DNA of 11,483 bases from assembly GCA_003554375.1 (NCBI GenBank), contig PWGF01000056.1:1-11483 (forward strand), read 5' to 3'. Below the pieces are notes generated by a model. It saw only the letters and a list, made by a program, of their open reading frames with translations. It did not search any database and had not been told where the DNA came from. Below, piece by piece: positions 1 to 5,987 of the stretch (position 1 is the first letter of the stretch; each line of letters starts with the position of its first letter). Origin of the DNA: Spirochaetaceae bacterium (GTDB lineage: Bacteria; Spirochaetota; Spirochaetia; DSM-27196; SKKC01). The position numbers and the translations under genes are program-made.

Positions 1-2
1 CC

Positions 3-89
3 CAAGGGATGATAACCGAGGATCAGGTCCGCCAGGCCGTCCGGTCCGTCTCGCGCCGTTCGGACGGCGCCACGACGGCCGGCTTCTGA
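3..89 (+). CDS. Possible 3' end of a gene cut by the window edge
   Basis: An open frame enters from the left edge and stops at TGA 87-89, giving about 28 residues that include ITEDQVRQAVRSV. Third codon positions are mostly G or C, like the real genes here, and a GGCGCC-type hairpin follows about 60 nt later, as it does after other genes in this window. An internal ATG at 9-11 has no properly spaced ribosome binding site, so if coding it is more likely the tail of a longer protein than a short gene. The family cannot be recognised. It would converge on the cyclase gene. A chance open frame in GC-rich DNA remains quite possible. Confidence 0.3.
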   Translation, partial: QGMITEDQVRQAVRSVSRRSDGATTAGF

Positions 90-149
90 GTGACGGGCGC
101 TGCGCAGGTCGCCCGGCATTGGCCTTCCGGCGAAGCCGGCCGGCCCGGC

Positions 150-169
150 GGGCGCCCCTCCCGGCGTTC
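150..169 (+). terminator. GGCGCC-type hairpin in the convergent gap
   Basis: GGCGCC at 151-156 pairs with GGCGTT at 163-168, with two G:U pairs, plus G150-C169. The loop is six pyrimidines (CCTCCC). No T-tract follows, so a classical Rho-independent terminator is not supported. The resemblance to the hairpins after purU and after the ATP-grasp gene suggests a shared 3'-end element for a plus-strand gene ending near 89. A second, less regular hairpin (GGCC-TT-CCGGC-GAA-GCCGG-CC-GGCC) lies at 121-145. Confidence 0.25.
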
Positions 170-230
170 ACGCATTTGGTAGCGCGCGGGCCAACTCCCC
201 ATGCAATGCGGGTGCCGGCCCGGAGGCCCA

Positions 231-255
231 ATGGCAGCGCGCAACTGCCGGCGCC
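231..255 (-). terminator. Hairpin just downstream of the cyclase gene
   Basis: On the minus strand GGCGCCGG (255-248) begins 13 nt after the cyclase stop codon. It overlaps a perfect 5-bp stem, GGCAG (249-245) with CTGCC (237-233), around a 7-nt loop. No U-run follows. It is called as a possible 3'-end element because of its position and because the same GGCGCCGG octamer follows other genes here. Confidence 0.25.
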
Positions 256-268
256 AATGCCACGGATG

Positions 269-2977
269 TCACTTCTCGGTGAGATTGTACACCCCGTCCC
301 AGTCGGCCTTCGGCGGTTGCTTTGCGTACTTCCGGCATCGCTTGATGTAGAGTTGCGTGGGACCGTCCTCGGGATGGATCTCCCGCGCCTCTTCGAAGTG
401 CTGGAGAGCCTCGGCATACTCGCGCGCCTCGTATCGCTCCAGGGCGGTCAGGTAGATATCCAAAAAGCGCCGCCACCGTTCCGGCAGGTTGCTCTTCTCC
501 TCGACCAGCTCGTAGAGGCGAACAGGCTCGGTCACTCCGACTACCCGGACGCGGTCAAGCGGGCGGAAGACGAACGCGTCTCCCGCTTCATCCCGCGTGG
601 ATTCGCTTACAAGAACCCAGGTCCCGTACTGCTTGTTCACTCCTTCCAGGCGTGCCGCGAGGTTCACGTTGTGGCCCATGATCGTGTAGTCCATTTTCTG
701 TGGGGTACCCATGTTCCCCACGACCATGTCGCCCGTGTTGACGCCGATCCGCGTCGCAAGCTGCGTGGGAGCGAGCCCTTCCGCTCTAAGGCGCTCGTTG
801 AGCTCCGCCTCGGTCCGCTTCATCTCGATGGCTGCTTGGCAGGCTGCCGCTGCGTGGTCGGGATCGGTGAGTGGGGCGCCGAAGAAGGAAATGATCGCGT
901 CACCTTCGTACTTGTCGATCGTTCCATGGCGCTCCAGAAGGATGTCGCTCATGGCCGTCAGATATCGGTTGAGAAGGCTCACGAGGTCCGATGGATCGAG
1001 CTGCTCGCTGATTGACGAGAACCCTTTCACATCGGTGAACAGCGCAGTCATGTGGCGCTTTTCGCCGCCAAGAGCAAGCTTGGAGGGATCCTCCAGTATC
1101 TGGCTAATCACGTCGCCGCTCAGATAGCGCGAGAATGCGCCCCGGAGGAAGCGTTTTTCCGCGTTGGTCCGCAGGAAGTTGAACAGACTGATCGACACGA
1201 AGGTGAGACCGATTGCCCCTACAGGGGTAAAGAGCGGCACGTACCATCCGGTGCCGACGAAAAGGCCTGCGCCCGCGCCTAATACGACAACGAGCGTCCC
1301 CACGCCGATCGCGATGATCGGGATCGGATCGAGCTTCCGGCATGCCCACGTCAATCCGAACGACGCAAGGATAGCCACGAGGATACTGATCCAAAGCGGC
1401 TGCTCTACGAGGAAATCCTCTTGGAGGATTGTGTTGGCGACCGCGGCATGCGTTCCCACGTTCATGTACTGCTCGTCGAACGGGTTCACACCGATGTCGA
1501 TGGTTCCGGTACCCGTTTGCCCGACGATGACGAACGCGTCCTCGAGCTCGTCCCGGAGCCGTTCACGGTGACTCCGAACGGCCTGGTAGTCGTCGCGTAC
1601 TGCCGAGAAGACCCGGTCCACGTCGTCCATAGTCGCATCGATCTCGTCGTGGATGTCCGGATCGTCGGTCTGTGCGCGTACTTCTTCCAGATAGGAGTGG
1701 ATATCCGCTTCGGGGTCGCTGTCGAGGAAGCGTCCGAGCATAGAGTAGAACTCGTCACGGAGCTCAACAACTTGCTCGTACTCTTCGCCCGGAGTTTCCC
1801 CGGCAAGTATCTCCCGCTCTATCTCCGAGAAGAAGTCGTAAAGGGCGAGGAGCTGTGCTCCTCCCTCTCCGTGCTCCAGATATCCCGGCCCGTCCATGAG
1901 CTCGAGATTCGCCACGATGTTCTCCTCGAGCTCATCCAGCCGGATCAGCTCGAGGAAGGAGAACTGCCGGAAGCTTTCGAGAAATCGCTTGGGCGGCCAG
2001 TTTATGAGCATCCGATTGTCCGCACCGAGGGGAATGCGGACGTCTCGCGCTGTGTCCTCGCCCGGGAATTCGGCATCGCGTAGGATCACCGCTCGATCCC
2101 GGAACTCGAGTTGCGGATTGCCCAGGAGGTCAAGCGTCGGCCGGACGCCGAGCTGGGCAAAGAGCTTGCCGTCGTACTCCCGGAAGACGTCAACGCGCCG
2201 CCGGACACCGTCCGGGTCGATGACGATGTTCGAAAAGCCCGCCCCACGAGCCCCTTGCAGAATGGGCATGATCGACGGCTGTATGGCCCCGGAGCCGGTC
2301 ACGCCGGCGCCGGGGGGGGCTTCCTGGTATGCGATCCTGTCGAGCGTATACTCGAGCACGTCATCGTCGACGGGAACCAGCGTCTGATCCTCTCCATACG
2401 CCAACAGGGTCAGGAAACTGGGGCCGAATGCGGAGAGGGCGTTGCCGAGGTATGTGTCGTTGTCCCGCGCAATCTCCTGGGCGGTCTCCAAGAGGGAGTC
2501 ATGGACTCGCTCCGTGCGCTGTACAAGCGAGCCGACGAAGTCGTCCGCCTCCTGAACCGGGATTTGCTCCGCCGCCAACGCGCCGAATAGCTGTTCGATG
2601 TCGTTCCGGATATCGCCGAAGTGGCGCGCGAATGCCTCGGGAAGCTCGTGCTCCAACGTATGCGATGCTACTCCGCGAGGGCTTTCGTCGATATACTCGA
2701 TGTCCAGGACTGTCCGATCCGCTCCTAGATTACGGAGCTGGAGAATCCCGTCCGCAACGACGTGCCTGCTCCACGGCCATGTCCCGACCGCCCGGATCGC
2801 AGCATCGTTTATGTTGACGAGCACCAGTCGCTCGTCCTCTTGCACTGCGGGGCGTACACGCAAGAGCGTATCGTAGACGGCTCCGTCGATGGTCCGGTAG
2901 GCGGGCAGGGTCGTGAGCCCGATGAAGATCGCCGAGACTACCAGCGGAATGATAAAGATAGCGTGTTCTCTGCGCAA
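269..2977 (-). CDS. CHASE2-domain class III adenylate cyclase
   Basis: Membrane-bound adenylate cyclase making cAMP from ATP, with an extracytoplasmic CHASE2 sensor. Residues count from TTG 2977 (902 aa). TM helix at 6-23; CHASE2 at about 25-520, ending in the typical VIVGQTGTGTIDIG and VGTHAAVANTIL segments; three TM helices at about 526-543, 552-573 and 580-600; cyclase domain at about 610-815; one TPR-like helix pair at 840-886. The catalytic set is complete: metal-binding Asp649 (FTDVKGF) and Asp693 (DKYEGDA), adenine-specifying Lys689 and Asp763 (KMDYTIMG), transition-state Asn772 and Arg776 (NVNLAARLEG). Lys plus Asp argues for ATP over GTP. An acidic helical insert of about 120 residues (352-474) enlarges CHASE2. 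Start: TTG 2977 has GGGAGG six nt upstream, whereas GTG 2995 (six codons longer) has no Shine-Dalgarno and would lie upstream of the predicted transcription start. The gene stands alone, divergent from osmC. The signal sensed is unknown. Confidence 0.93.
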   Translation of the reverse strand: MRREHAIFIIPLVVSAIFIGLTTLPAYRTIDGAVYDTLLRVRPAVQEDERLVLVNINDAAIRAVGTWPWSRHVVADGILQLRNLGADRTVLDIEYIDESPRGVASHTLEHELPEAFARHFGDIRNDIEQLFGALAAEQIPVQEADDFVGSLVQRTERVHDSLLETAQEIARDNDTYLGNALSAFGPSFLTLLAYGEDQTLVPVDDDVLEYTLDRIAYQEAPPGAGVTGSGAIQPSIMPILQGARGAGFSNIVIDPDGVRRRVDVFREYDGKLFAQLGVRPTLDLLGNPQLEFRDRAVILRDAEFPGEDTARDVRIPLGADNRMLINWPPKRFLESFRQFSFLELIRLDELEENIVANLELMDGPGYLEHGEGGAQLLALYDFFSEIEREILAGETPGEEYEQVVELRDEFYSMLGRFLDSDPEADIHSYLEEVRAQTDDPDIHDEIDATMDDVDRVFSAVRDDYQAVRSHRERLRDELEDAFVIVGQTGTGTIDIGVNPFDEQYMNVGTHAAVANTILQEDFLVEQPLWISILVAILASFGLTWACRKLDPIPIIAIGVGTLVVVLGAGAGLFVGTGWYVPLFTPVGAIGLTFVSISLFNFLRTNAEKRFLRGAFSRYLSGDVISQILEDPSKLALGGEKRHMTALFTDVKGFSSISEQLDPSDLVSLLNRYLTAMSDILLERHGTIDKYEGDAIISFFGAPLTDPDHAAAACQAAIEMKRTEAELNERLRAEGLAPTQLATRIGVNTGDMVVGNMGTPQKMDYTIMGHNVNLAARLEGVNKQYGTWVLVSESTRDEAGDAFVFRPLDRVRVVGVTEPVRLYELVEEKSNLPERWRRFLDIYLTALERYEAREYAEALQHFEEAREIHPEDGPTQLYIKRCRKYAKQPPKADWDGVYNLTEK

Positions 2978-2997
2978 CCTAAGCCTCCCATCCACTA

Positions 2998-3024
2998 TTT
3001 ATCACGGAATACGGATATTCACAA
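2998..3024 (-). promoter_or_regulatory. Predicted cyclase promoter
   Basis: Reading leftwards, TTGTGA (3024-3019) is followed after 15 nt by GATAAA (3003-2998), which matches four of six -10 positions. The start site would fall near 2990, just ahead of the GGGAGG ribosome site at 2989-2984. The spacer is short and the -10 weak, so this is tentative. It is supported by the mirrored arrangement of the osmC promoter across the inverted repeat. Confidence 0.35.
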
Positions 3025-3077
3025 ACAATAAGCGCTAAATCTATGTTCCTCTTCGCACGCGCTTATCACTTGTGAAT
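3017..3077. promoter_or_regulatory. 19-bp inverted repeat between divergent promoters
   Basis: The left arm 3017-3035 reads ATTCACAA-ACA-ATAAGCGC. The right arm 3059-3077 reads GCGCTTAT-CAC-TTGTGAAT. The outer 8+8 bases are exact reverse complements; only part of the central triplet differs. The 23-bp spacer is centred at about 3047. Each arm contains the TTGTGA -35-like box of the promoter on its own side. This looks like a two-site operator through which one regulator could control the cyclase and osmC together, or a duplicated upstream promoter element. The binding protein cannot be named. Confidence 0.55.
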
Positions 3078-3097
3078 GCAGCGAATTTGGATACAAT
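3070..3097 (+). promoter_or_regulatory. Predicted osmC promoter
   Basis: TTGTGA (3070-3075), a 16-nt spacer and TACAAT (3092-3097) form a good sigma-70-like promoter. The predicted start lies near 3104, leaving a GC-rich leader of about 88 nt before osmC that could form small hairpins around 3126-3160. No known riboswitch was recognised in the leader. The -35 box lies inside the right arm of the inverted repeat, so a protein bound there would be expected to affect initiation. Confidence 0.55.
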
Positions 3098-3191
3098 AGG
3101 GGGACATCGCGGGCGGGCGCGGTGCGTGGGCCGGAGGGCAACCGGCTGCCGGTAAGCCCGTGAGAAATCCGGAACCCAGCAGGAGGAGAGA

Positions 3192-3635
3192 ATGCCACAG
3201 GTGACGTATACGGTGACCGCCACGGGAAGAGACGCGACGCGGACCGATGTGCAGGCCCGCGACCACGCGTTTGCAATTGACGAGCCGACCAAGCTCGGCG
3301 GAAGTGACGCCGGCCCGAATCCACTCGAGTATCTCCTCGGCGCCCTGGCCGGTTGTCTGAATGTGACCGGTTGGAAAGTGGCGCAGGAGATGGGGATTGA
3401 GCTTCGGGGCCTCTCGTTCGAGCTCTCCGGAACATTGGACCCTCGCCGGTTCATGGGAAAAGAGAGCGACGAGCGCGCCGGGTTCCGGGAGATACGCGTG
3501 AATGCTAAGGCTGATACGGATGCTACGCAGGAGCAGCTGGATGCGTGGGCAGAGGCGGTGGAGGCCCGTTGTCCCGTCAGTGATAATATCCACGGGGAGA
3601 CCGCTATCTCCGTCTCCGCCGGCGGGACCGAGTAG
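3192..3635 (+). CDS. OsmC/Ohr-family peroxide-stress protein
   Basis: Small cytoplasmic protein of the OsmC/Ohr superfamily (147 aa, typical length), whose members reduce organic hydroperoxides through a reactive cysteine pair. The peroxidatic Cys55 sits in the hallmark NPLEYLLGALAGC stretch on the central helix, and the second cysteine is Cys127 in ARCPVSDNI. An NPLE-type core, rather than the classical Ohr signature, points to the general OsmC group. AGGAGGAG (3181-3188) lies four nt before the ATG and fixes the start. It is divergent from the cyclase and 134 nt upstream of the flavodiiron gene with no obvious promoter between, so the two may be cotranscribed as an oxidative-stress pair. 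Whether the substrate is an organic peroxide or another thiol-reactive compound cannot be read from sequence. Confidence 0.92.
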   Translation: MPQVTYTVTATGRDATRTDVQARDHAFAIDEPTKLGGSDAGPNPLEYLLGALAGCLNVTGWKVAQEMGIELRGLSFELSGTLDPRRFMGKESDERAGFREIRVNAKADTDATQEQLDAWAEAVEARCPVSDNIHGETAISVSAGGTE

Positions 3636-3700
3636 CAGGTCCGCCTCCGCCTGCCGGCTGGATTAGCGGATCCGTCTTCGCCGGCCGGCCCGAGTAGCAG
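3606..3700 (+). repeat. Direct repeat duplicating the end of osmC
   Basis: Positions 3606-3638 (the last nine sense codons of osmC, its TAG stop and CAG) recur imperfectly at 3668-3700, 62 bp downstream, with about 27 of 33 bases identical. The shared core runs from CCGTC through CGCCGGC to CCGAGTAGCAG. The second copy sits in the osmC-flavodiiron gap and still ends in GAG-TAG. It looks like a partial tandem duplication after which the second copy became non-coding. Confidence 0.6.
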
Positions 3701-3755
3701 ATGCCTGGCGCCGGTCGCGTGCTCGGAGAGTGGTGAGGACCCACAGGTATAGACA

Positions 3756-3763
3756 GGGGGAGG
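3756..3763 (+). promoter_or_regulatory. Strong ribosome binding site for the flavodiiron gene
   Basis: GGGGGAGG ends six nt before the ATG at 3770. It fixes the start of the flavodiiron protein and predicts strong translation. The rest of the osmC-flavodiiron gap (3636-3755) holds the duplicated osmC tail and a GGCGCCGG octamer at 3707-3714, with no convincing promoter. Confidence 0.75.
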
Positions 3764-3769
3764 TCGAAC

Positions 3770-5008
3770 ATGCGAACCACACAGGTAACTGACGGCGTTC
3801 ACCGGCTCAGTGCCAACGTGTCGAATATTCTGTTCGAGGGGCTGTGGGAGATTCCGAACGGCGTGGCGATGAACTCGTACGTCGTGAAAGGGGAGAAGAG
3901 CGCCATCATCGACGGCGTCTGTGATTGGGACGGCGTTCCGGAGACGCTTTTCGATCAGCTCGACCAGATGCAGGTTCGCCTCGAGGACATCGACTATGTG
4001 ATCGTGAACCACATGGAGCCGGACCACTCCGGCTGGCTGGAGCCGTTCAAGAAGCTCCGGAGTAACTTCACCGTGATCTGTACGGAGAAGGCCGGAGCTC
4101 TCCTGGAGTCGTTCTACGGTATCGTAGATGACGTGCGGACCGTTTCTTCCGGGGACACCCTGGATCTCGGGAACGGGCGAGTTCTGGCTTTCGAGGAGAT
4201 CCCGAACGTGCACTGGCCGGAGACGATGGTGACGTACGACACCAAGTCCGGAACACTCTTTTCCTGCGACGCGTTCGGCTCCTTCGGCGCGGTCTCAAAC
4301 GATGCTCCGTACGACGACGCGCTCACCGACGAGCACATCGAGTTCTTCGAGCGCGAGATGGAGCGCTACTACGCGAACATCGTGGCGGCTTTTTCGCGCC
4401 CTACCGAAAACGCCATCAAGAAGCTGGATGGGCTGGACGTCCGGATAATCGCGCCGGGCCACGGTATCGTCTGGCGTCACGATCCGGAGCGCGTGGTGCG
4501 CGCATATCGCCGGCTTGCCGGGTACGCGAAGGGGCCTGCGCGCCCCGAGGTGACGGTCATCTGGGGGAGCATGTACGGTATGACCGAAAAGGCGGTCCGG
4601 CCTGTCGTCAACGCTATCGAGTCGGAAGGGATCCCCACTCGGGTACACCGGGTTCCGGAGACCAAGCCCAGCTTCGTCCTCGATTCGGTCTTCCAGAGCT
4701 CCGGGGTGGTGCTTGGGATGCCTACCTATGAGTACAAGATGTTTCCCCCGATGGCCAACATCGTCGACGAGATCGGGAAGAAACGGATGATCAACCGGCG
4801 AGCGTTTCGCTTCGGATCGTACGGATGGTCCGGCGGCGCGCAAAGGGAGCTTGACGAGCTCACGGATCGGTTGAAAATGCACTGGCAATGGCTCGATCCG
4901 GTCGAATTCCGAGGGCGACCGACTGTCGAAGATCTCGAGCTCATCTCCGAACGGGGGCGAGAACTTGCTCGTTCGGTAAAGGAATGGGTGTACACCGAGT
5001 CGGGCTGA
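3770..5008 (+). CDS. Flavodiiron protein (oxygen/NO reductase, FprA/ROO family)
   Basis: Soluble two-domain flavodiiron protein that reduces O2 to water and/or NO to N2O at a non-haem diiron site, protecting anaerobic metabolism. Length is 412 aa, normal for the core class-A architecture. Residues 1-255 form the metallo-beta-lactamase-like domain with all iron ligands visible: His81, Glu83 and Asp85 (plus His86) in NHMEPDHSGWL, His148 in NVHWPETM, Asp167 in SCDAFGSFG, His231 in APGHGIVW. Residues 258-412 are a flavodoxin-like FMN domain with the phosphate loop GSMYGMTEKA at 266-275 and the SYGWSGGA loop at 350-357. There is no fused rubredoxin or flavin reductase domain and no rubredoxin gene nearby, so its electron donor is encoded elsewhere. 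It follows osmC and precedes a 262-nt gap. O2 versus NO preference cannot be decided from sequence. Confidence 0.96.
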   Translation: MRTTQVTDGVHRLSANVSNILFEGLWEIPNGVAMNSYVVKGEKSAIIDGVCDWDGVPETLFDQLDQMQVRLEDIDYVIVNHMEPDHSGWLEPFKKLRSNFTVICTEKAGALLESFYGIVDDVRTVSSGDTLDLGNGRVLAFEEIPNVHWPETMVTYDTKSGTLFSCDAFGSFGAVSNDAPYDDALTDEHIEFFEREMERYYANIVAAFSRPTENAIKKLDGLDVRIIAPGHGIVWRHDPERVVRAYRRLAGYAKGPARPEVTVIWGSMYGMTEKAVRPVVNAIESEGIPTRVHRVPETKPSFVLDSVFQSSGVVLGMPTYEYKMFPPMANIVDEIGKKRMINRRAFRFGSYGWSGGAQRELDELTDRLKMHWQWLDPVEFRGRPTVEDLELISERGRELARSVKEWVYTESG

Positions 5009-5054
5009 TCGGTTCCTCTCGTCGACAGCCGAGGCGCCCGATCACTATCCGGGT

Positions 5055-5074
5055 GGCGCCGGATCGACGGTGCT
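5055..5074 (+). terminator. Hairpin downstream of the flavodiiron gene
   Basis: GGCGCCG (5055-5061) pairs with CGGTGCT (5068-5074) around a 6-nt loop, with wobble pairs at 5058-5071 and 5055-5074. It starts 47 nt after the flavodiiron stop. An upstream GGCGCC at 5033-5038 could form an alternative stem with 5055-5060. No T-tract follows. It is read as a possible 3'-end element of the osmC-flavodiiron unit. Confidence 0.3.
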
Positions 5075-5103
5075 CCAGCCCCTCGGAAGACGAGGAGAGG
5101 CGA

Positions 5104-5163
5104 ATGAGCGGCCATCGAGAGGCAAAACCGAAGATAAAAGCGGAGTACAGTGGTCAGGCTTGA
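5104..5163 (+). CDS. Candidate 19-residue small ORF
   Basis: ATG 5104 to TGA 5163 encodes MSGHREAKPKIKAEYSGQA, a basic hydrophilic peptide with no membrane segment or cysteine. AGGAGAGG at 5093-5100 gives AGGAG six nt before the ATG, as good as for real genes here. It lies between the flavodiiron gene and the rrf2 promoter, and its stop codon overlaps the predicted -35 box. There is no tandem run of one amino acid, so an attenuator leader peptide is not suggested. It may be a chance ORF. Confidence 0.3.
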   Translation: MSGHREAKPKIKAEYSGQA

Positions 5164-5188
5164 CGAGAAGCTCCCCGAACGGTAGATT
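5160..5188 (+). promoter_or_regulatory. Predicted promoter of the rrf2-suf operon
   Basis: TTGACG (5160-5165), a 17-nt spacer and TAGATT (5183-5188) match the sigma-70 consensus at five and four of six positions. Initiation would fall near 5195, directly at the start of the palindrome 5196-5220, leaving a leader of about 75 nt before rrf2. Confidence 0.55.
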
Positions 5189-5195
5189 GAACCCG

Positions 5196-5220
5196 AAATA
5201 GGACCGTTCTTGTCCTTATT
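5196..5220. promoter_or_regulatory. Palindromic operator, probably for the Rrf2 protein
   Basis: AAATAGGAC (5196-5204) and GTCCTTATT (5212-5220) form an inverted repeat, 7 of 9 positions symmetric, around CGTTCTT. The layout (A/T-rich ends, GGAC/GTCC inner half-sites, about 25 bp overall) resembles operators of IscR/Rrf2-family regulators. It sits at the predicted transcription start of the operon whose first gene encodes an Rrf2 protein, the classic autorepression arrangement. Assignment to that protein is inferred from position. Confidence 0.5.
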
Positions 5221-5270
5221 GCAGACCGCCCTGTTCCTGCCGGTGCGGAGCGGAACCCGGAGAGAGCCGC

Positions 5271-5987
5271 TTGATTCCGATTACGCGTACGCTCGAATAT
5301 GCGTTGATAGCGCTTTCGTACCTCTCGCAGCGGACCGATGAAAGACCGGTTTCCGCTAAAGGCGTCGCGCGTGCCTGCGACCTGAACGAGCAGTTGGCGC
5401 GGAAGGTGCTCAAGCGGCTGGCCATGGGCGGCCTCGTTCGGTCGGCGCAGGGGGCCAGAGGGGGATACTGTCCGGCATGCCCGTTGGCAGACCTCTCGGT
5501 TCTGGAGGTTGCGGCCGTAGTCGATGGAAATCGGTGCCGCTCCGTCACTTCCGTCGAGGCTCGTTCAGCCGGTGGAGTGGCTGATGGCGGTGTGGCTATT
5601 GCAGCGCCCGAGTCCGCCGGAGGCGGGGCCGGAGAAGGGTCCGGAGGTGCGGTCCAGGAAAAGAAGCGGCACGCCGGCGCGGTGCCGGCTGCCGTATCGA
5701 CTCGGTCACCGGGGTCTCAGGAGCCGGAAACGTCGGCGACGGGAGGCCGGGGCCTTGCTCGGAGTTCGGGGCGGGAGTCTTCGCCCGCGGCGAAGCTATC
5801 GCGCCTTATGAGCCGGGTCTTGGCTGAAGTCAGCGTCGCTGAGCTCACCGGCGATGCGGCAGGACAGGGACAGTGGTCGTCGAGTGTTAAGGTTCTCGAG
5901 GAGGCGGAGGTGAGCGATGGGGGATCGAGCCACTCTTGGGGCGGTTCGGAGGACAACAGAGGAGCACACGGATGGAACCGACGGTAG
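5271..5987 (+). CDS. Rrf2-family regulator with expanded cysteine-poor loop
   Basis: Winged-helix regulator of the Rrf2 family (IscR, NsrR, CymR relatives), probably repressing the Fe-S genes behind it. Residues 1-86 are a standard Rrf2 N-terminus: TRTLEYALIALSYLS, recognition helix around NEQLARKVLKRLAMGGLV, wing QGARGGY, dimer helix LSVLEVAAVVDG. In normal members a short loop then holds three cysteines for a [2Fe-2S] cluster. Here residues 90-172 are a Ser/Gly/Ala-rich low-complexity stretch with no cysteine, and the family's last helix reappears at 173-194 (KLSRLMSRVLAEVSVAELTG). The only cysteines are Cys36, Cys67, Cys70 and Cys89, with Cys67/Cys70 as a CPAC at the wing. Length is 238 aa against about 140-165 usually. 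Start: TTG 5271 with GGAGAGAG upstream; the Rrf2 fold begins at once. Its 3' end overlaps sufS by 16 nt. Other frames do not restore the missing loop. Confidence 0.88.
   Translation: MIPITRTLEYALIALSYLSQRTDERPVSAKGVARACDLNEQLARKVLKRLAMGGLVRSAQGARGGYCPACPLADLSVLEVAAVVDGNRCRSVTSVEARSAGGVADGGVAIAAPESAGGGAGEGSGGAVQEKKRHAGAVPAAVSTRSPGSQEPETSATGGRGLARSSGRESSPAAKLSRLMSRVLAEVSVAELTGDAAGQGQWSSSVKVLEEAEVSDGGSSHSWGGSEDNRGAHGWNRR

Noticed and set aside
119..1015. Plus-strand open frame of 298 residues opposite the cyclase gene
   Set aside because: It lies antisense to the cyclase catalytic domain, whose motifs are unmistakable; its translation has no recognisable motif and is typical of antisense shadows in GC-rich coding DNA.
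3019..3075. CRP-type cAMP-receptor site, because both arms contain TGTGA next to a cyclase gene
   Set aside because: The half-sites are in the wrong order and about 50 bp apart; a CRP site needs TGTGA-N6-TCACA. No arm contains both halves in that arrangement.
3104..3191. Riboswitch in the osmC leader
   Set aside because: GC-rich pairing is possible, but no conserved core of a known riboswitch class was recognised.
3748..3753. TATAGA as a -10 box for the flavodiiron gene
   Set aside because: There is no -35-like sequence at the right distance and the start site would fall inside the ribosome binding site.
3041..4213. Minus-strand open frame of 390 residues across osmC and the flavodiiron gene
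   Set aside because: It runs antisense through two well-supported genes and their promoter region and shows no family signature.
5271..5987. Frameshift explaining the missing Rrf2 cysteine loop
   Set aside because: The other two plus frames between 5530 and 5800 contain no cysteine-loop-like sequence, and the original frame resumes with the correct final helix, so an insertion or expansion fits better.
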